From the NCBI RefSeq assembly GCF_014191725.1, contig NZ_JACHWZ010000010.1, positions 62,001 to 126,000 on the forward strand: 64,000 nucleotides of DNA. The letters run 5' to 3'. The notes beneath the pieces are model-generated. The model made no database searches and was not told where the DNA came from. It worked only from the letters and a program-made list of their open reading frames with translations. Position numbers and translations under genes: made by a program. Numbering within the stretch: the first letter of the stretch is position 1; each line of letters starts with the position of its first letter. Of this stretch, positions 24,256-32,985 are shown one piece after another. This DNA comes from Microbulbifer rhizosphaerae (GTDB lineage Bacteria > Pseudomonadota > Gammaproteobacteria > Pseudomonadales > Cellvibrionaceae).

Positions 24256-25788
24256 ATGAGCTGCAAAAGTTCTCTCAGAAGCCTCCTCACTTCCCTTATA
24301 TTGCTTTCGGCCTTCTTTCCTCCCCTCGCCGCGGCCAGAGATTGGCACGAATATCGGTCTGAGTACTTTACTGTTTATTCTGATGCTTCTGAGAAGCGGG
24401 TGAGCAACCTGCTTCGGGATATGGAGAGGTTTCGCCAAGCGGTTCTTTTTGTCACCAGACAGGAAGTCACGCTGGAAAATCAGCGCTTGCAGGTTTTCTA
24501 TTTCAACAGCTCCAGGCAATTCAAGGAATTTGTCGGAAAAGACCATATTGCAGGCATTTATACTGATACCTGGGAAGGGCCGTTGATTTTCGCAAAAGCG
24601 AACGTCGGGAGTCTTTCGGATGGCGGAGTGACCTTTCATGAATATGTGCATCACCTTATGCGCCAGCGCGGTCAGTCCACCTACCCCAAGTGGTTTTCAG
24701 AGGGCTTTGCCGAGTTTCTCGCCAGTGCCAGGCTTACGAAAGATGGCGTGTGGATAGGGGAAGTGCCCAAGTGGAGATTGTATGCCTTCAGTGGCAAGGG
24801 AGCCGGCTCAAGGCCGCTGCCCCTTCGGGAAATACTGAAACCGGATACTGAAAATTACAGCCCCCTCTACGCCAACAGCTATTACGCGGGGGCCTGGCTC
24901 CTCACCCACTATCTGCAGTTTGGAGCGGGTTACGCAGGAAAATCCTACGATCAGGAAACCAGCAATTACTTCCATGCCCTTAAAAATGGCGAAGATCCAT
25001 TGAAAGCTTTTGAAGAACATTACGGTAAATCCTTGGATGAAATGCAGGCGGAGCTGAACCGGTATGCGCGGGGCCAGTTGCGCAGCCGCAAGGTGACTAT
25101 CCCCGAGTACCAAGAGGGTATTCAAACGCGCAAGCTGAGCAACAACGAACGGAATTTTCTACTGGGGGAAAAGGCGTGGACCCTGGACAATGGTGAACTG
25201 GCGGAGGAATACCTGAATAAAGCCGATAAGAAATCCGCTGGCTGGCAGGAAAACTACGCCCTGTTGGCAGAAATCAAACTCCGTACCGGAGACGAGCCGG
25301 CCGCCGCACGAATGGCGGATATAACCAAATCGGCCAAGATTGAAGACTACCGCACAGCAGCCAATCTCGCGCTTTACTATGCGGGAAAACTGCATGCGAA
25401 GAAAAAGGCTAGTGAGTGGGATGACATCCTCTATCGAGGGGCTGTGCAGAACGCAAAGGCCGCGATTGAGATGAACCCCGCGCACCTGCCCGGTTATCGC
25501 GCTCTTTGGATAGCACAGCAGTTGAACGGTGAGCGCTTGGAGGCATTCAAAACCATGATGGCCGCCTATCAGCGTGAGCCGGGCAACCTGTTCCTCAATA
25601 CCAAACTCGGCTTTTACTTGGAATCTATCGACAGAGCCGATCTGGCCCGGCCTTTCCTGGAAAATGTGGTGGCCTGGAGTCATTCCGGAGAACAGCGCTC
25701 TAGGGCGAAGAAAATTCTGGATTCCCTGGAAGCCGAAGCCTCGCCCTACGATTCCGAGGAGGAGGCCGGGGAGAAGAAGTCCGGTTGA
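24256..25788 (+). CDS. Secreted zinc metallopeptidase-like protein with TPR-like C-terminus
   Basis: 510 residues with a signal peptide ending PPLAAA (about 27). The HExxH motif HEYVHH is at 128-133 and is followed by KWFSEGFAEF at 145-154, which supplies the downstream Glu of gluzincin peptidases. This matches the DUF1570-type arrangement. The C-terminal half (about 290-500) is helical with tandem repeats typical of TPR solenoids (NYALLAEIKLRTGDEPAAAR). It probably acts in the periplasm or outside. It stands alone, after the atp terminator, and has lower GC than the atp genes. Substrate is unknown. Confidence 0.75.
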   Translation: MSCKSSLRSLLTSLILLSAFFPPLAAARDWHEYRSEYFTVYSDASEKRVSNLLRDMERFRQAVLFVTRQEVTLENQRLQVFYFNSSRQFKEFVGKDHIAGIYTDTWEGPLIFAKANVGSLSDGGVTFHEYVHHLMRQRGQSTYPKWFSEGFAEFLASARLTKDGVWIGEVPKWRLYAFSGKGAGSRPLPLREILKPDTENYSPLYANSYYAGAWLLTHYLQFGAGYAGKSYDQETSNYFHALKNGEDPLKAFEEHYGKSLDEMQAELNRYARGQLRSRKVTIPEYQEGIQTRKLSNNERNFLLGEKAWTLDNGELAEEYLNKADKKSAGWQENYALLAEIKLRTGDEPAAARMADITKSAKIEDYRTAANLALYYAGKLHAKKKASEWDDILYRGAVQNAKAAIEMNPAHLPGYRALWIAQQLNGERLEAFKTMMAAYQREPGNLFLNTKLGFYLESIDRADLARPFLENVVAWSHSGEQRSRAKKILDSLEAEASPYDSEEEAGEKKSG

Positions 25789-25975
25789 GACCTGGTGTTG
25801 CTCCGCGCTCGTTGTTACATTGTGGCTTGCGATAAATTAAGGGTACGTAGTAGGCTGCCTCACTGTTTTTAAAATGTAATGGAGATTTACATTTACTGTT
25901 ATCTCTTTAACATACTCCCTCTCTACCATAAAAAGCCTGTCTGCCGCTCAAGCTTATCTACAGGGAGGGATCTTT

Positions 25976-27133
25976 ATGAGCTTCAACAGGGCCTTTTCTG
26001 CACTGCTTTTTGGTGCCACCATCGCTGTACCGACCCACGCCAGCGACTTTGCAAAACTGGACAAAGCCTTGCCCACAGAGGTCGATGTCGTCTCCATTGC
26101 CCCGGTATTCGACTTCGACACCGACGGCTGCCTGCCGAGCGCCGGGATCAGCCGCGACGGACAGCAAAATGGTGGCCTGAAACCCACGGGTAGCATTACC
26201 GGGGACTGTCGGTCAGGCAATTTTCTCGATACCTCCAACACCGTCCATCGTTATGTCTGTACGGAAAGCGGCGGCGCCACTTACTGTGGCCACTTCTATG
26301 CGCTGTATTTTGAAAAAGACCAGATACTCGACGGCATCAAAAGCGGGCACCGCCACGACTGGGAGTACGTCGCGGTCTGGACCACCAATGGCATGGTAAC
26401 CCACGGAAGCTACAGTGCTCATGGAGAGCTGACCACTGCTCCCGCCTTCCAATTGCCATTTGAAAACGGCCATCTGAAAATCGTCTACCACAAAGACGGA
26501 ATCGGCACCCACGCCTTACGCTTCGCCAAGGACAACGAATATGCGGAAAACCCCTACGGCGCTTTTGTGACCCCCGAGATTGTCAGCTGGTACCAGTTTT
26601 ACGGCGATGGCCTGGACAACAGGGAGATGCGCAACCGCTTGAACGGATTCGACTATGGATCGGCCAACCTCCCGGTAAGAAACAGCTCTTTCCTCAGGGA
26701 TATAAACCGATACCGGCCATCGGGATATCCAGAAGTTAACGAATATGTCCAACTGGTGAACAATGCTTCCGATCTGTGCCTGGATATTACCAGCGGCACA
26801 ATGGAGTCCGGCACCGATGTCCATCAGTGGTACTGCAATGGCAGCAATTGGCAGAAATGGAGCTACGATGCTGACACCGGAGAGATCCGCAGCAAGCACG
26901 ACTCGGATTACTGCCTGGACAACGGCGGTGTCTTTGAAAATGGCGCCAACCTGATTATCTGGGCCTGCAACGGCAATGATCACCAGCGTTTCACACTGAA
27001 TGACAATGGCTCTATCGCCATGCGCGCCGCGGCACAGCAGGTGATTGACGGCTACGGAACTTATCCCGGTGACAACGTCGGGACCTGGTCGGACTGGGGC
27101 GGCAGCAATCAACGCTGGACGATGGTCCCCTGA
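25976..27133 (+). CDS. Secreted NLP (necrosis-inducing-like) protein with ricin-type lectin domain
   Basis: 385 residues; signal peptide ends near THAS (23). An NPP1/NLP domain covers about 25-250, with the diagnostic heptapeptide GHRHDWE at 124-130 whose His/Asp/Glu bind the divalent ion needed by cytolytic NLPs. Two nearby cysteines (95 and 104) resemble the conserved disulphide of the family. From about 255 a ricin B-type beta-trefoil follows, with three Q-x-W/F-type repeats (NWQKW, DHQRF, SNQRW). NLPs of plant pathogens lyse membranes by binding sphingolipids; whether this marine-type protein is cytolytic is not known. The preceding 187 bases contain no gene. Confidence 0.88.
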   Translation: MSFNRAFSALLFGATIAVPTHASDFAKLDKALPTEVDVVSIAPVFDFDTDGCLPSAGISRDGQQNGGLKPTGSITGDCRSGNFLDTSNTVHRYVCTESGGATYCGHFYALYFEKDQILDGIKSGHRHDWEYVAVWTTNGMVTHGSYSAHGELTTAPAFQLPFENGHLKIVYHKDGIGTHALRFAKDNEYAENPYGAFVTPEIVSWYQFYGDGLDNREMRNRLNGFDYGSANLPVRNSSFLRDINRYRPSGYPEVNEYVQLVNNASDLCLDITSGTMESGTDVHQWYCNGSNWQKWSYDADTGEIRSKHDSDYCLDNGGVFENGANLIIWACNGNDHQRFTLNDNGSIAMRAAAQQVIDGYGTYPGDNVGTWSDWGGSNQRWTMVP

Positions 27134-27283
27134 TCCCGCCGGGAAACTTGACCTGCGGAATAAATTCCGCGCCTTATGGAAAGGTCTACTACCGGCCTTT
27201 ATCTCATTGCCAGCCCCACAGAGCTAACCTTTGATAAACCGGCGGCCCCCCCGCCGGGGTGTCTTTGGAGGCGGGTGGCAACC

Positions 27284-28081
27284 ATGTCCAGCGAATCCGA
27301 TAAGCCGAAAAAAGACCGGGAAATTCTGCAGGAGCAGATGGAGGCCAGTCTGCATGAGTACGAGCGGGACAACCGGTCGTTGTTCCTATCGTCTATTGCT
27401 GCGGGGCTGGAGATAGGGTTCAGTTTCTTTCTGATGGCGGCTTTCTATACGCATTTTTACACGCAGGTAGATAGAGAGATGCTGTACTTTATCACCTCGC
27501 TCAGCTACCCGATCGGCTTTGTGATGGTGATTATCGGCCGTTCCGACCTCTTCACCGAGCACACCACCCTCGCGATTCTCCCGGTGTTGGATGGTCGGCA
27601 GCGCTGGCGCAGCCTTGGGCGTATCTGGTCGGTGATTTACGCCGGCAATATGCTGGGGGCGATGATTTTCAGCCTGATTTTCGTACGTTTTGTGGCGCTC
27701 AGTCAACATATCGACGGCGGTGTTTTCGATTACTACGAAGCCAAAATGGTCGTCGACAGCGACTCCGGTATGTTTCTCGGCGCCATTTTTGCGGGATGGC
27801 TGATGGGATTGCTGGGTTGGGTTGTCACCTCCTCCTCCGATACCATCGGCCGCATAGTGGTGATCAGCGTAATCACCTTTCTAATCGGCTTTGGCGGCCT
27901 GGCGCACTGCATAGCCGGCGCGGTGGCCATTTTCAGTGCCTGGTTCGGCACCGAAGGCGGTGTTGGTATTGTCGGCATCCTCCGGTTCCTGGGCCTTGCG
28001 ACTCTCGGCAATATCGTCGGTGGCTCGATTTTCGTTGGCCTGCTGAAATACGGCTATATCGCTACTTCCAAACAGCGGTGA
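27284..28081 (+). CDS. Formate/nitrite transporter (FNT) family channel
   Basis: 265 residues from the ATG at 27284, with GGAGG ahead; a longer reading adds 36 residues unlike the family. Six hydrophobic helices are visible, with the FNT-type segment IIGRSDLFTEHTTLAILPVL and the half-helix region HCIAGAVAIFSAWF. FNT proteins are pentameric channels for small monovalent anions such as formate, nitrite or hydrosulphide. The sequence belongs to the less-studied YfdC-like branch by eye; the substrate cannot be told. It converges on the CDF gene, seven bases away. Confidence 0.85.
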   Translation: MSSESDKPKKDREILQEQMEASLHEYERDNRSLFLSSIAAGLEIGFSFFLMAAFYTHFYTQVDREMLYFITSLSYPIGFVMVIIGRSDLFTEHTTLAILPVLDGRQRWRSLGRIWSVIYAGNMLGAMIFSLIFVRFVALSQHIDGGVFDYYEAKMVVDSDSGMFLGAIFAGWLMGLLGWVVTSSSDTIGRIVVISVITFLIGFGGLAHCIAGAVAIFSAWFGTEGGVGIVGILRFLGLATLGNIVGGSIFVGLLKYGYIATSKQR

Positions 28082-28087
28082 GCTGTG

Positions 28088-28978
28088 TCAGAGGTAGTCG
28101 GGGTCGGTGGTGAAGACCACGTCGAACTCCCGCTCGGCAACAAATTTGTTCATGCGCTCAGTCAGCAGTTCGCGCCAGGCGTCCGCCTGTTCCACCGGCG
28201 CGTGATATTGGTCTTCCTCGAGCAGGATCCGCGCGTGCAGGTACAGGGAACGGCCCGTCTTGGTCATGCTCAGCTCCCAGCGCCTACCGGGAATTCCGGC
28301 CATGGCCGCGGAGAAGGCCTTGTGGATCTTCCGCTGCATCCTGCCGGAGGGGGCGGACAGCAAAACCTCCATCAGGTTTTTGTACAGAATACCCGCAGGT
28401 ATCGGCAGCATCACAGCCACCATGACGATAACCAACCAGGCGTCCGCATAGGGCAGCCAGCCGCCCAGCAGGTCCCCGAACAGCCATACAAAGGCAAAGG
28501 CGCAGAGCACCACTACACTAAGGGCTGTGTCCACCAGCCAGGCAAAGGAGTCCACCTGGAGCAGTGAGGAACCGCTGGCCCTGCCGATGCGGCGCAATAT
28601 CAGGTAGATCGCCAGGCAGCCACTGGCCGCGATGGCCGCGTAAAAGGTAGCAATGCCCGCCTCCAACGAGCGCCCTCCCCCGTACAGCGCCATCACCGCC
28701 GATGACAATGCCATCAGCATCACGCCCAGGATCACCATGCTCTGCAGTACATTGAACGCCGGCTCGAAACTGGCGTAGCCGAATGGAAAGTGCTGGTCGG
28801 CCCTGCGTTTGATCAGCTGCGCCACGCGGACCATCACCAGCGACATTACAAAGTTCACCAGCGAGAAGACGCCGTCGAGAAAAATTGCGTCAGAGTCCGC
28901 CAGGTGTGCGAAGGTAAACCCCAGCGCCGCCATGCCCAGGCAGCCCAGTACCGACAACCACAAGCCCTTCCTTTCCAC
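28088..28978 (-). CDS. Cation diffusion facilitator family transporter
   Basis: 296 residues. Six membrane segments and a cytoplasmic C-terminal domain (about 210-296). TM2 carries FLDGVFSLVNF and TM5 VDSFAWLVDTALSVVV, which mark a divergent CDF branch; the canonical paired DxxxD site of ZitB/YiiP is not seen in TM2. It probably exports a divalent metal ion in exchange for protons; the metal is unknown. It is divergent from the permease gene at 29035, with which it shares a 56-base intergenic region. Confidence 0.82.
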   Translation of the reverse strand: MERKGLWLSVLGCLGMAALGFTFAHLADSDAIFLDGVFSLVNFVMSLVMVRVAQLIKRRADQHFPFGYASFEPAFNVLQSMVILGVMLMALSSAVMALYGGGRSLEAGIATFYAAIAASGCLAIYLILRRIGRASGSSLLQVDSFAWLVDTALSVVVLCAFAFVWLFGDLLGGWLPYADAWLVIVMVAVMLPIPAGILYKNLMEVLLSAPSGRMQRKIHKAFSAAMAGIPGRRWELSMTKTGRSLYLHARILLEEDQYHAPVEQADAWRELLTERMNKFVAEREFDVVFTTDPDYL

Positions 28979-29034
28979 CAGTTAGCTCCTTTAATAAGAC
29001 GTTACCAATCCGGGCATATCGAGGGCCTGGACTG

Positions 29035-30303
29035 GTGACATGGCTACACTCACAGATTGATTTCCCGGTAATCCAAAGCATCCTGCCTATGCAGAGTCTA
29101 CTCGCCAATTGGCACCAGGCGGCAACCACTACCCTGGGATTGTTCTGGATGGCGTTCTGGGCCTTTGGCCTGGGCTACCTGATCAGCAGTATGATCCAGG
29201 TCTTCGTATCGCGGCGGCGCATGCGGCAGACCATGGGCAAATCCGGGGCCCGGGATATCGCGCTGGCGGGTTTCTTTGGCTTTATCTCCAGTTCCTGTTC
29301 CTTCGCCGCCCTGGCGACCACCCGCGCGCTCTTCTCGAAAGGCGCGAGATTTATTCCCTCCCTCGCCTTCCTGCTTGCGTCTACCAACCTGGTGATCGAA
29401 CTGGGTATCGTGATTGCGCTGTTTCTCGGCTGGCAGTTCGTGGTCGGGGAATATCTGGGGGGCCTGCTGCTGATCCTGCTGATGTGGCTGGTGGTTTCCC
29501 TCACCGCGCCGAAAAAGCTGATCGATAAGGCGCGCGACCGGGCCCGCGAAGCGGAGGGTAACGGTGATGAAGAGAAAATACCCGACTGGAAAAAGCTGAT
29601 CCGCAGCCGCGAGGGCTGGCGGCGGGTGGCCGATCGCTACGTGATGGAATGGCATATGGTGTGGCGGGATGTCACCATCGGTTTTACCGTCGCCGGCATT
29701 ATCGCCACATTTGTGCCGCGCAAATTCTTCCAGGCGCTCTTCGTCGGCGCCGGCGGCGGCGATACGGCGTTCTGGGAAGTATTGCTGCAGAGCCTGGTGG
29801 GGCCGGTGGCGGCCTTTTTTACCTTTATCGGCTCCATGGGCAATATCCCGCTGGCTGCCGTACTGTTTGGAAATGGCGTCAGCTTCGCCGGCATCATGGC
29901 ATTTATTTTCAGCGACCTGGTGGTGTTGCCGGTATTGCGCATCCAGGCGCAGTACTACGGCTGGAAGATGGCGCTTTATATCCTCGGTGTATTTCTGGTT
30001 ATTCTGATCGCCAGCGCGATTGCCATGCACTACGGCTTTGCCGCCCTGGGGATGCTGCCGGAGGCCGACGCGGCCAGAAGTCTCACCAACAGGGAGTATT
30101 TTTCGGTCGATTACACCCTGTTTCTTGATCTGGTATTTATCGCGCTGAGCCTGTTTTTTCTGGTTTGGCGTTGGCGGGATCGCGGCCTGCCGGGATTTAA
30201 GACGGATCGCCTGAATGACAGGCTACTGTTGGGGCTGGCATGTATCGCTATTACTTGGTTGATCTGTGGAATCAGTTTGCCCTTCGTGATCGAAGGAATT
30301 TGA
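29035..30303 (+). CDS. ArsP/YraQ-type permease (DUF318)
   Basis: 422 residues from a GTG at 29035. About eight to ten hydrophobic segments in two halves joined by a charged loop (KLIDKARDRAREAEGNGDEE). Conserved family blocks include GFFGFISSSCSFAALATTRA, where the SSCSFAA cysteine-containing motif lies in the first half, and TFIGSMGNIPLAAVLFGNGV in the second. ArsP proteins of this superfamily export trivalent organoarsenicals; for this one the substrate is not established. It is next to a metal exporter, and no ars genes are visible. Confidence 0.8.
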   Translation: MTWLHSQIDFPVIQSILPMQSLLANWHQAATTTLGLFWMAFWAFGLGYLISSMIQVFVSRRRMRQTMGKSGARDIALAGFFGFISSSCSFAALATTRALFSKGARFIPSLAFLLASTNLVIELGIVIALFLGWQFVVGEYLGGLLLILLMWLVVSLTAPKKLIDKARDRAREAEGNGDEEKIPDWKKLIRSREGWRRVADRYVMEWHMVWRDVTIGFTVAGIIATFVPRKFFQALFVGAGGGDTAFWEVLLQSLVGPVAAFFTFIGSMGNIPLAAVLFGNGVSFAGIMAFIFSDLVVLPVLRIQAQYYGWKMALYILGVFLVILIASAIAMHYGFAALGMLPEADAARSLTNREYFSVDYTLFLDLVFIALSLFFLVWRWRDRGLPGFKTDRLNDRLLLGLACIAITWLICGISLPFVIEGI

Positions 30304-30574
30304 TCGCTGGCAGAACTGAAACTTGTCGCCATTGATCGATATCGTCACGGTATCTGATATTCATGTACTTCGCGGAACCTCTATCCCGCTCCTGTACAGA
30401 AACCCAGGGGAACGGCTTACCGAGATCAGGCCGTGCCGTCTCGGAAGGCAGCGGAAACTCCGGGGGGATTTCTGCAGAGCCGACCTATCGTCGGTTTGGT
30501 TCTTTCTTCCATTCTGGGGATTGGCACTGCCGCAGCATAAACTTTGAACAGTATGCAACCGCGGGAATGCCGCT

Positions 30575-31240
30575 ATGCGCTACGCCATTGCACTTCTGTT
30601 CTGTCTCACTGCCGCGCTCGCCTGGCCCCAGGGCGGGGCGCCAGAGGTCCCCACTGGCGCCTCGCAGCTATTGGTGCGCGGCGAGACCTATTACTATTGG
30701 GACGGTTCTTTCTATCGCCCGGAAAATGGCGGTTACCGACGGGTTGAGCCGCCGCTGGGTGCGCGGGTACCTTCGGTTCCCGGCGGCGCCAGCAATGTCA
30801 CCATCAGCGGCGACCGCTACTCTATTACCTCCGACGGCACCTTTTTCCTGTACGACCCGCGTGGTGGCGACTATACGGTGGTCACCCCGCCCCCTGGCTG
30901 GCGCGACTACACTGCGCCGACGGAACTCTATGCACTTCCGGCTCCGAAGCGTTCAGCTCCACAACCTCCGGCTCCACAAGCCCCGGCTCCGGAACCCCAG
31001 GAAATACCCCCGGCCTACCCGTCCTATCCCAACTACGGCGCGGACCGTGACAATCTTTACCCCAACTACGGCCGCTACCGCTATCGCGACGGCGGCCCTT
31101 TTGGCAGCTATCGCGATCTCAAATCGGCCTGCCGCCGCATAGCCAGCGACCAGTCGCGCCGCGCCATGGTTGGCCCCTACCGCCGCCAGCCGGGCGGCTA
31201 CTGGGATGAATATGAACGCTGCCTGCGGCTTTCCCAATAG
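30575..31240 (+). CDS. Exported DUF6515-like protein, Pro/Tyr-rich
   Basis: 221 residues with a signal peptide (MRYAIALLFCLTAALAWPQG). Two short beta repeats follow: YYYWDGSFYRPENGGYRRVE and YSITSDGTFFLYDPRGGDYT, the DUF6515 style of Tyr/Gly strands ending in VVTPPPG. Next are a Pro/Ala linker and a C-terminal segment YRRQPGGYWDEYERCLRLSQ. It is probably a periplasmic or envelope protein. The 271 bases before it hold no evident gene. Function unknown. Confidence 0.7.
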   Translation: MRYAIALLFCLTAALAWPQGGAPEVPTGASQLLVRGETYYYWDGSFYRPENGGYRRVEPPLGARVPSVPGGASNVTISGDRYSITSDGTFFLYDPRGGDYTVVTPPPGWRDYTAPTELYALPAPKRSAPQPPAPQAPAPEPQEIPPAYPSYPNYGADRDNLYPNYGRYRYRDGGPFGSYRDLKSACRRIASDQSRRAMVGPYRRQPGGYWDEYERCLRLSQ

Positions 31241-31376
31241 AAATGCGGGGGCGGCGGGATTAAATGAGTAGCGCCATGTGAAAATCCCCCATCATCAGGA
31301 CCAGCTGGAGCGACTTGTCCCCCGCCGGCCCAGTCTGCACAATGAGCGCCCTCATCAGTAATGTTATTTCCCAATC

Positions 31377-32738
31377 ATGACCATCGATATCGTTATCCTC
31401 GCCGCCGGCAAAGGCACCCGCATGCACTCCGACCTGCCCAAGGTGCTGCACCCCATTGGCGGCGTACCCATGTTGGCACGGGTGATCGACGCCGCCCGGC
31501 TATTGGGCGAGGTTTCCATCACCGTGGTGGTGGGCCACGGCGCGGACCTGGTGCGGGAGCGATTTGCCGACAGCGGAGTACAGTTTGTCGAGCAGGCGGA
31601 GCAGCTGGGCACCGGCCACGCGGTGGCCCAGGCGATCCCCAACTTCCGCAAGGGTTCGACCGTGCTGGTGCTCTACGGCGATGTGCCGCTGGTAAGGAGC
31701 GGCACTTTGCAATCTCTACTCTCCGCTTCCGACAAGGGGCCGGCGCTGCTGTCGGTGGAGGTGGCCAACCCCGCCGGCTACGGACGCATAGTGCGGGACG
31801 ACGCCGGGCGCGTGTTGGAGATTGTTGAGGAAAAAGACGCCGACGCCGATACCCTGGCGATCCGCGAGATCAACACCGGCATCCTCGCCGCGCCGGCGGA
31901 GCTGCTGGCGGAGTGGTTGCCGCAGCTGTCCAACGACAACGCGCAAAAGGAGTACTACCTGACCGACGTGGTGGCCCGCTCGGTAGCCGAGGGCATCGCG
32001 GTCACCGGCGTGCGCGCCAGCGACCCGCTGGAGGTGGCGGGGATCAACAGCCGCGCCCAGCAGGCGGAGCTGGAGCGCGCCCTGCAGCGCCGCCAGGCGG
32101 GAGCATTGATGGCCGCCGGCGTCACCCTGCTGGACCCGACGCGCCTCGATATTCGCGGCAGGCTGAACTGCGGCACCGATGTCTGTATCGATATCAACTG
32201 CATATTCGAGGGCGAGGTTACCCTTGGCAACGGCGTGGAAATCGGCCCCAACTGCCTGCTGAAAAACTGCACACTCGCCGACGGCGTGCGCGTGGAGGCC
32301 AACTCTGTGATCGAGGACGCCCGTGTGGGCCAAGCCTGCACCGTCGGTCCCTTCGCGCGCCTGCGCCCTGGCACCGAGCTGGCCGAGGGCGCCAAGGTGG
32401 GCAACTTCGTCGAGACCAAGAAGGCGCAGATCGGCCGCGGCAGCAAGGTCAATCATCTCTCTTACGTGGGCGATGCCATTGTGGGAGAGGGGGTCAATAT
32501 CGGCGCCGGCACCATCACCTGCAACTACGACGGCGTAAACAAATTCCGCACCGAGATCGGCGACGGCGCCTTTATCGGCTCCAACACCGCACTGGTTGCC
32601 CCGGTGAGCGTGGGCGCCGGGGCGACGGTGGGCGCCGGCTCCACCATCACCCGGGAGGTGGGGGACGAGGAACTGGCGGTGGCTCGCGGCCGGCAGCGGA
32701 ACATCACCGGCTGGCAGCGGCCTTCCAAGAAAAGCTGA
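31377..32738 (+). CDS. glmU: Bifunctional UDP-GlcNAc pyrophosphorylase / glucosamine-1-P acetyltransferase
   Basis: 453 residues. Makes UDP-N-acetylglucosamine for peptidoglycan and LPS. The N-terminal uridylyltransferase domain begins with LAAGKGTRMHSDLPKVLHPI, the nucleotide-binding loop. The C-terminal left-handed beta-helix acetyltransferase has hexapeptide repeats and the catalytic region NFVETKKAQIGRGSKVNHLS, then GAGTITCNYDGVNKFRTEIG. In Pseudomonas this gene directly follows atpC; here the accessory block 24256-31240 intervenes. Confidence 0.98.
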   Translation: MTIDIVILAAGKGTRMHSDLPKVLHPIGGVPMLARVIDAARLLGEVSITVVVGHGADLVRERFADSGVQFVEQAEQLGTGHAVAQAIPNFRKGSTVLVLYGDVPLVRSGTLQSLLSASDKGPALLSVEVANPAGYGRIVRDDAGRVLEIVEEKDADADTLAIREINTGILAAPAELLAEWLPQLSNDNAQKEYYLTDVVARSVAEGIAVTGVRASDPLEVAGINSRAQQAELERALQRRQAGALMAAGVTLLDPTRLDIRGRLNCGTDVCIDINCIFEGEVTLGNGVEIGPNCLLKNCTLADGVRVEANSVIEDARVGQACTVGPFARLRPGTELAEGAKVGNFVETKKAQIGRGSKVNHLSYVGDAIVGEGVNIGAGTITCNYDGVNKFRTEIGDGAFIGSNTALVAPVSVGAGATVGAGSTITREVGDEELAVARGRQRNITGWQRPSKKS

Positions 32739-32774
32739 GCCAAAGCTCAGTTTCAAATTGCGCCCCCGTTGATT

Positions 32775-32848
32775 CGTCATACCGGCGGAGGCCGGTATCC
32801 AGCTCAGTGGCAACTGGGTTTCGGTACCGGATCAAGTCCGGCATGACG
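32775..32848. repeat. Inverted repeat between glmU and pdhA
   Basis: Outer arms CGTCATACCGG and CCGGCATGACG enclose a second small dyad (CCGGCGGAGGCCGG). A further partial copy, GCGCCGGAATGACGAAT, follows at 32855. This looks like a proteobacterial short dispersed repeat. Confidence 0.6.
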
Positions 32849-32985
32849 TTCCTGCGCCGGAATGACGAATATGTCGCAGGGGCGAATTCTCCCCTGCGAA
32901 TCAGGCGGAAAACTCCTCTTCATCGGGCCGGTGGGCTGCTCCCCATCCGTTACACTTTCGCTTCGGGAACATAAGGAATTGCCCG

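Noticed and set aside
30304..30574. Short open frames before the DUF6515 gene
   Set aside because: They lack ribosome sites, signal sequences or family resemblance and overlap one another.
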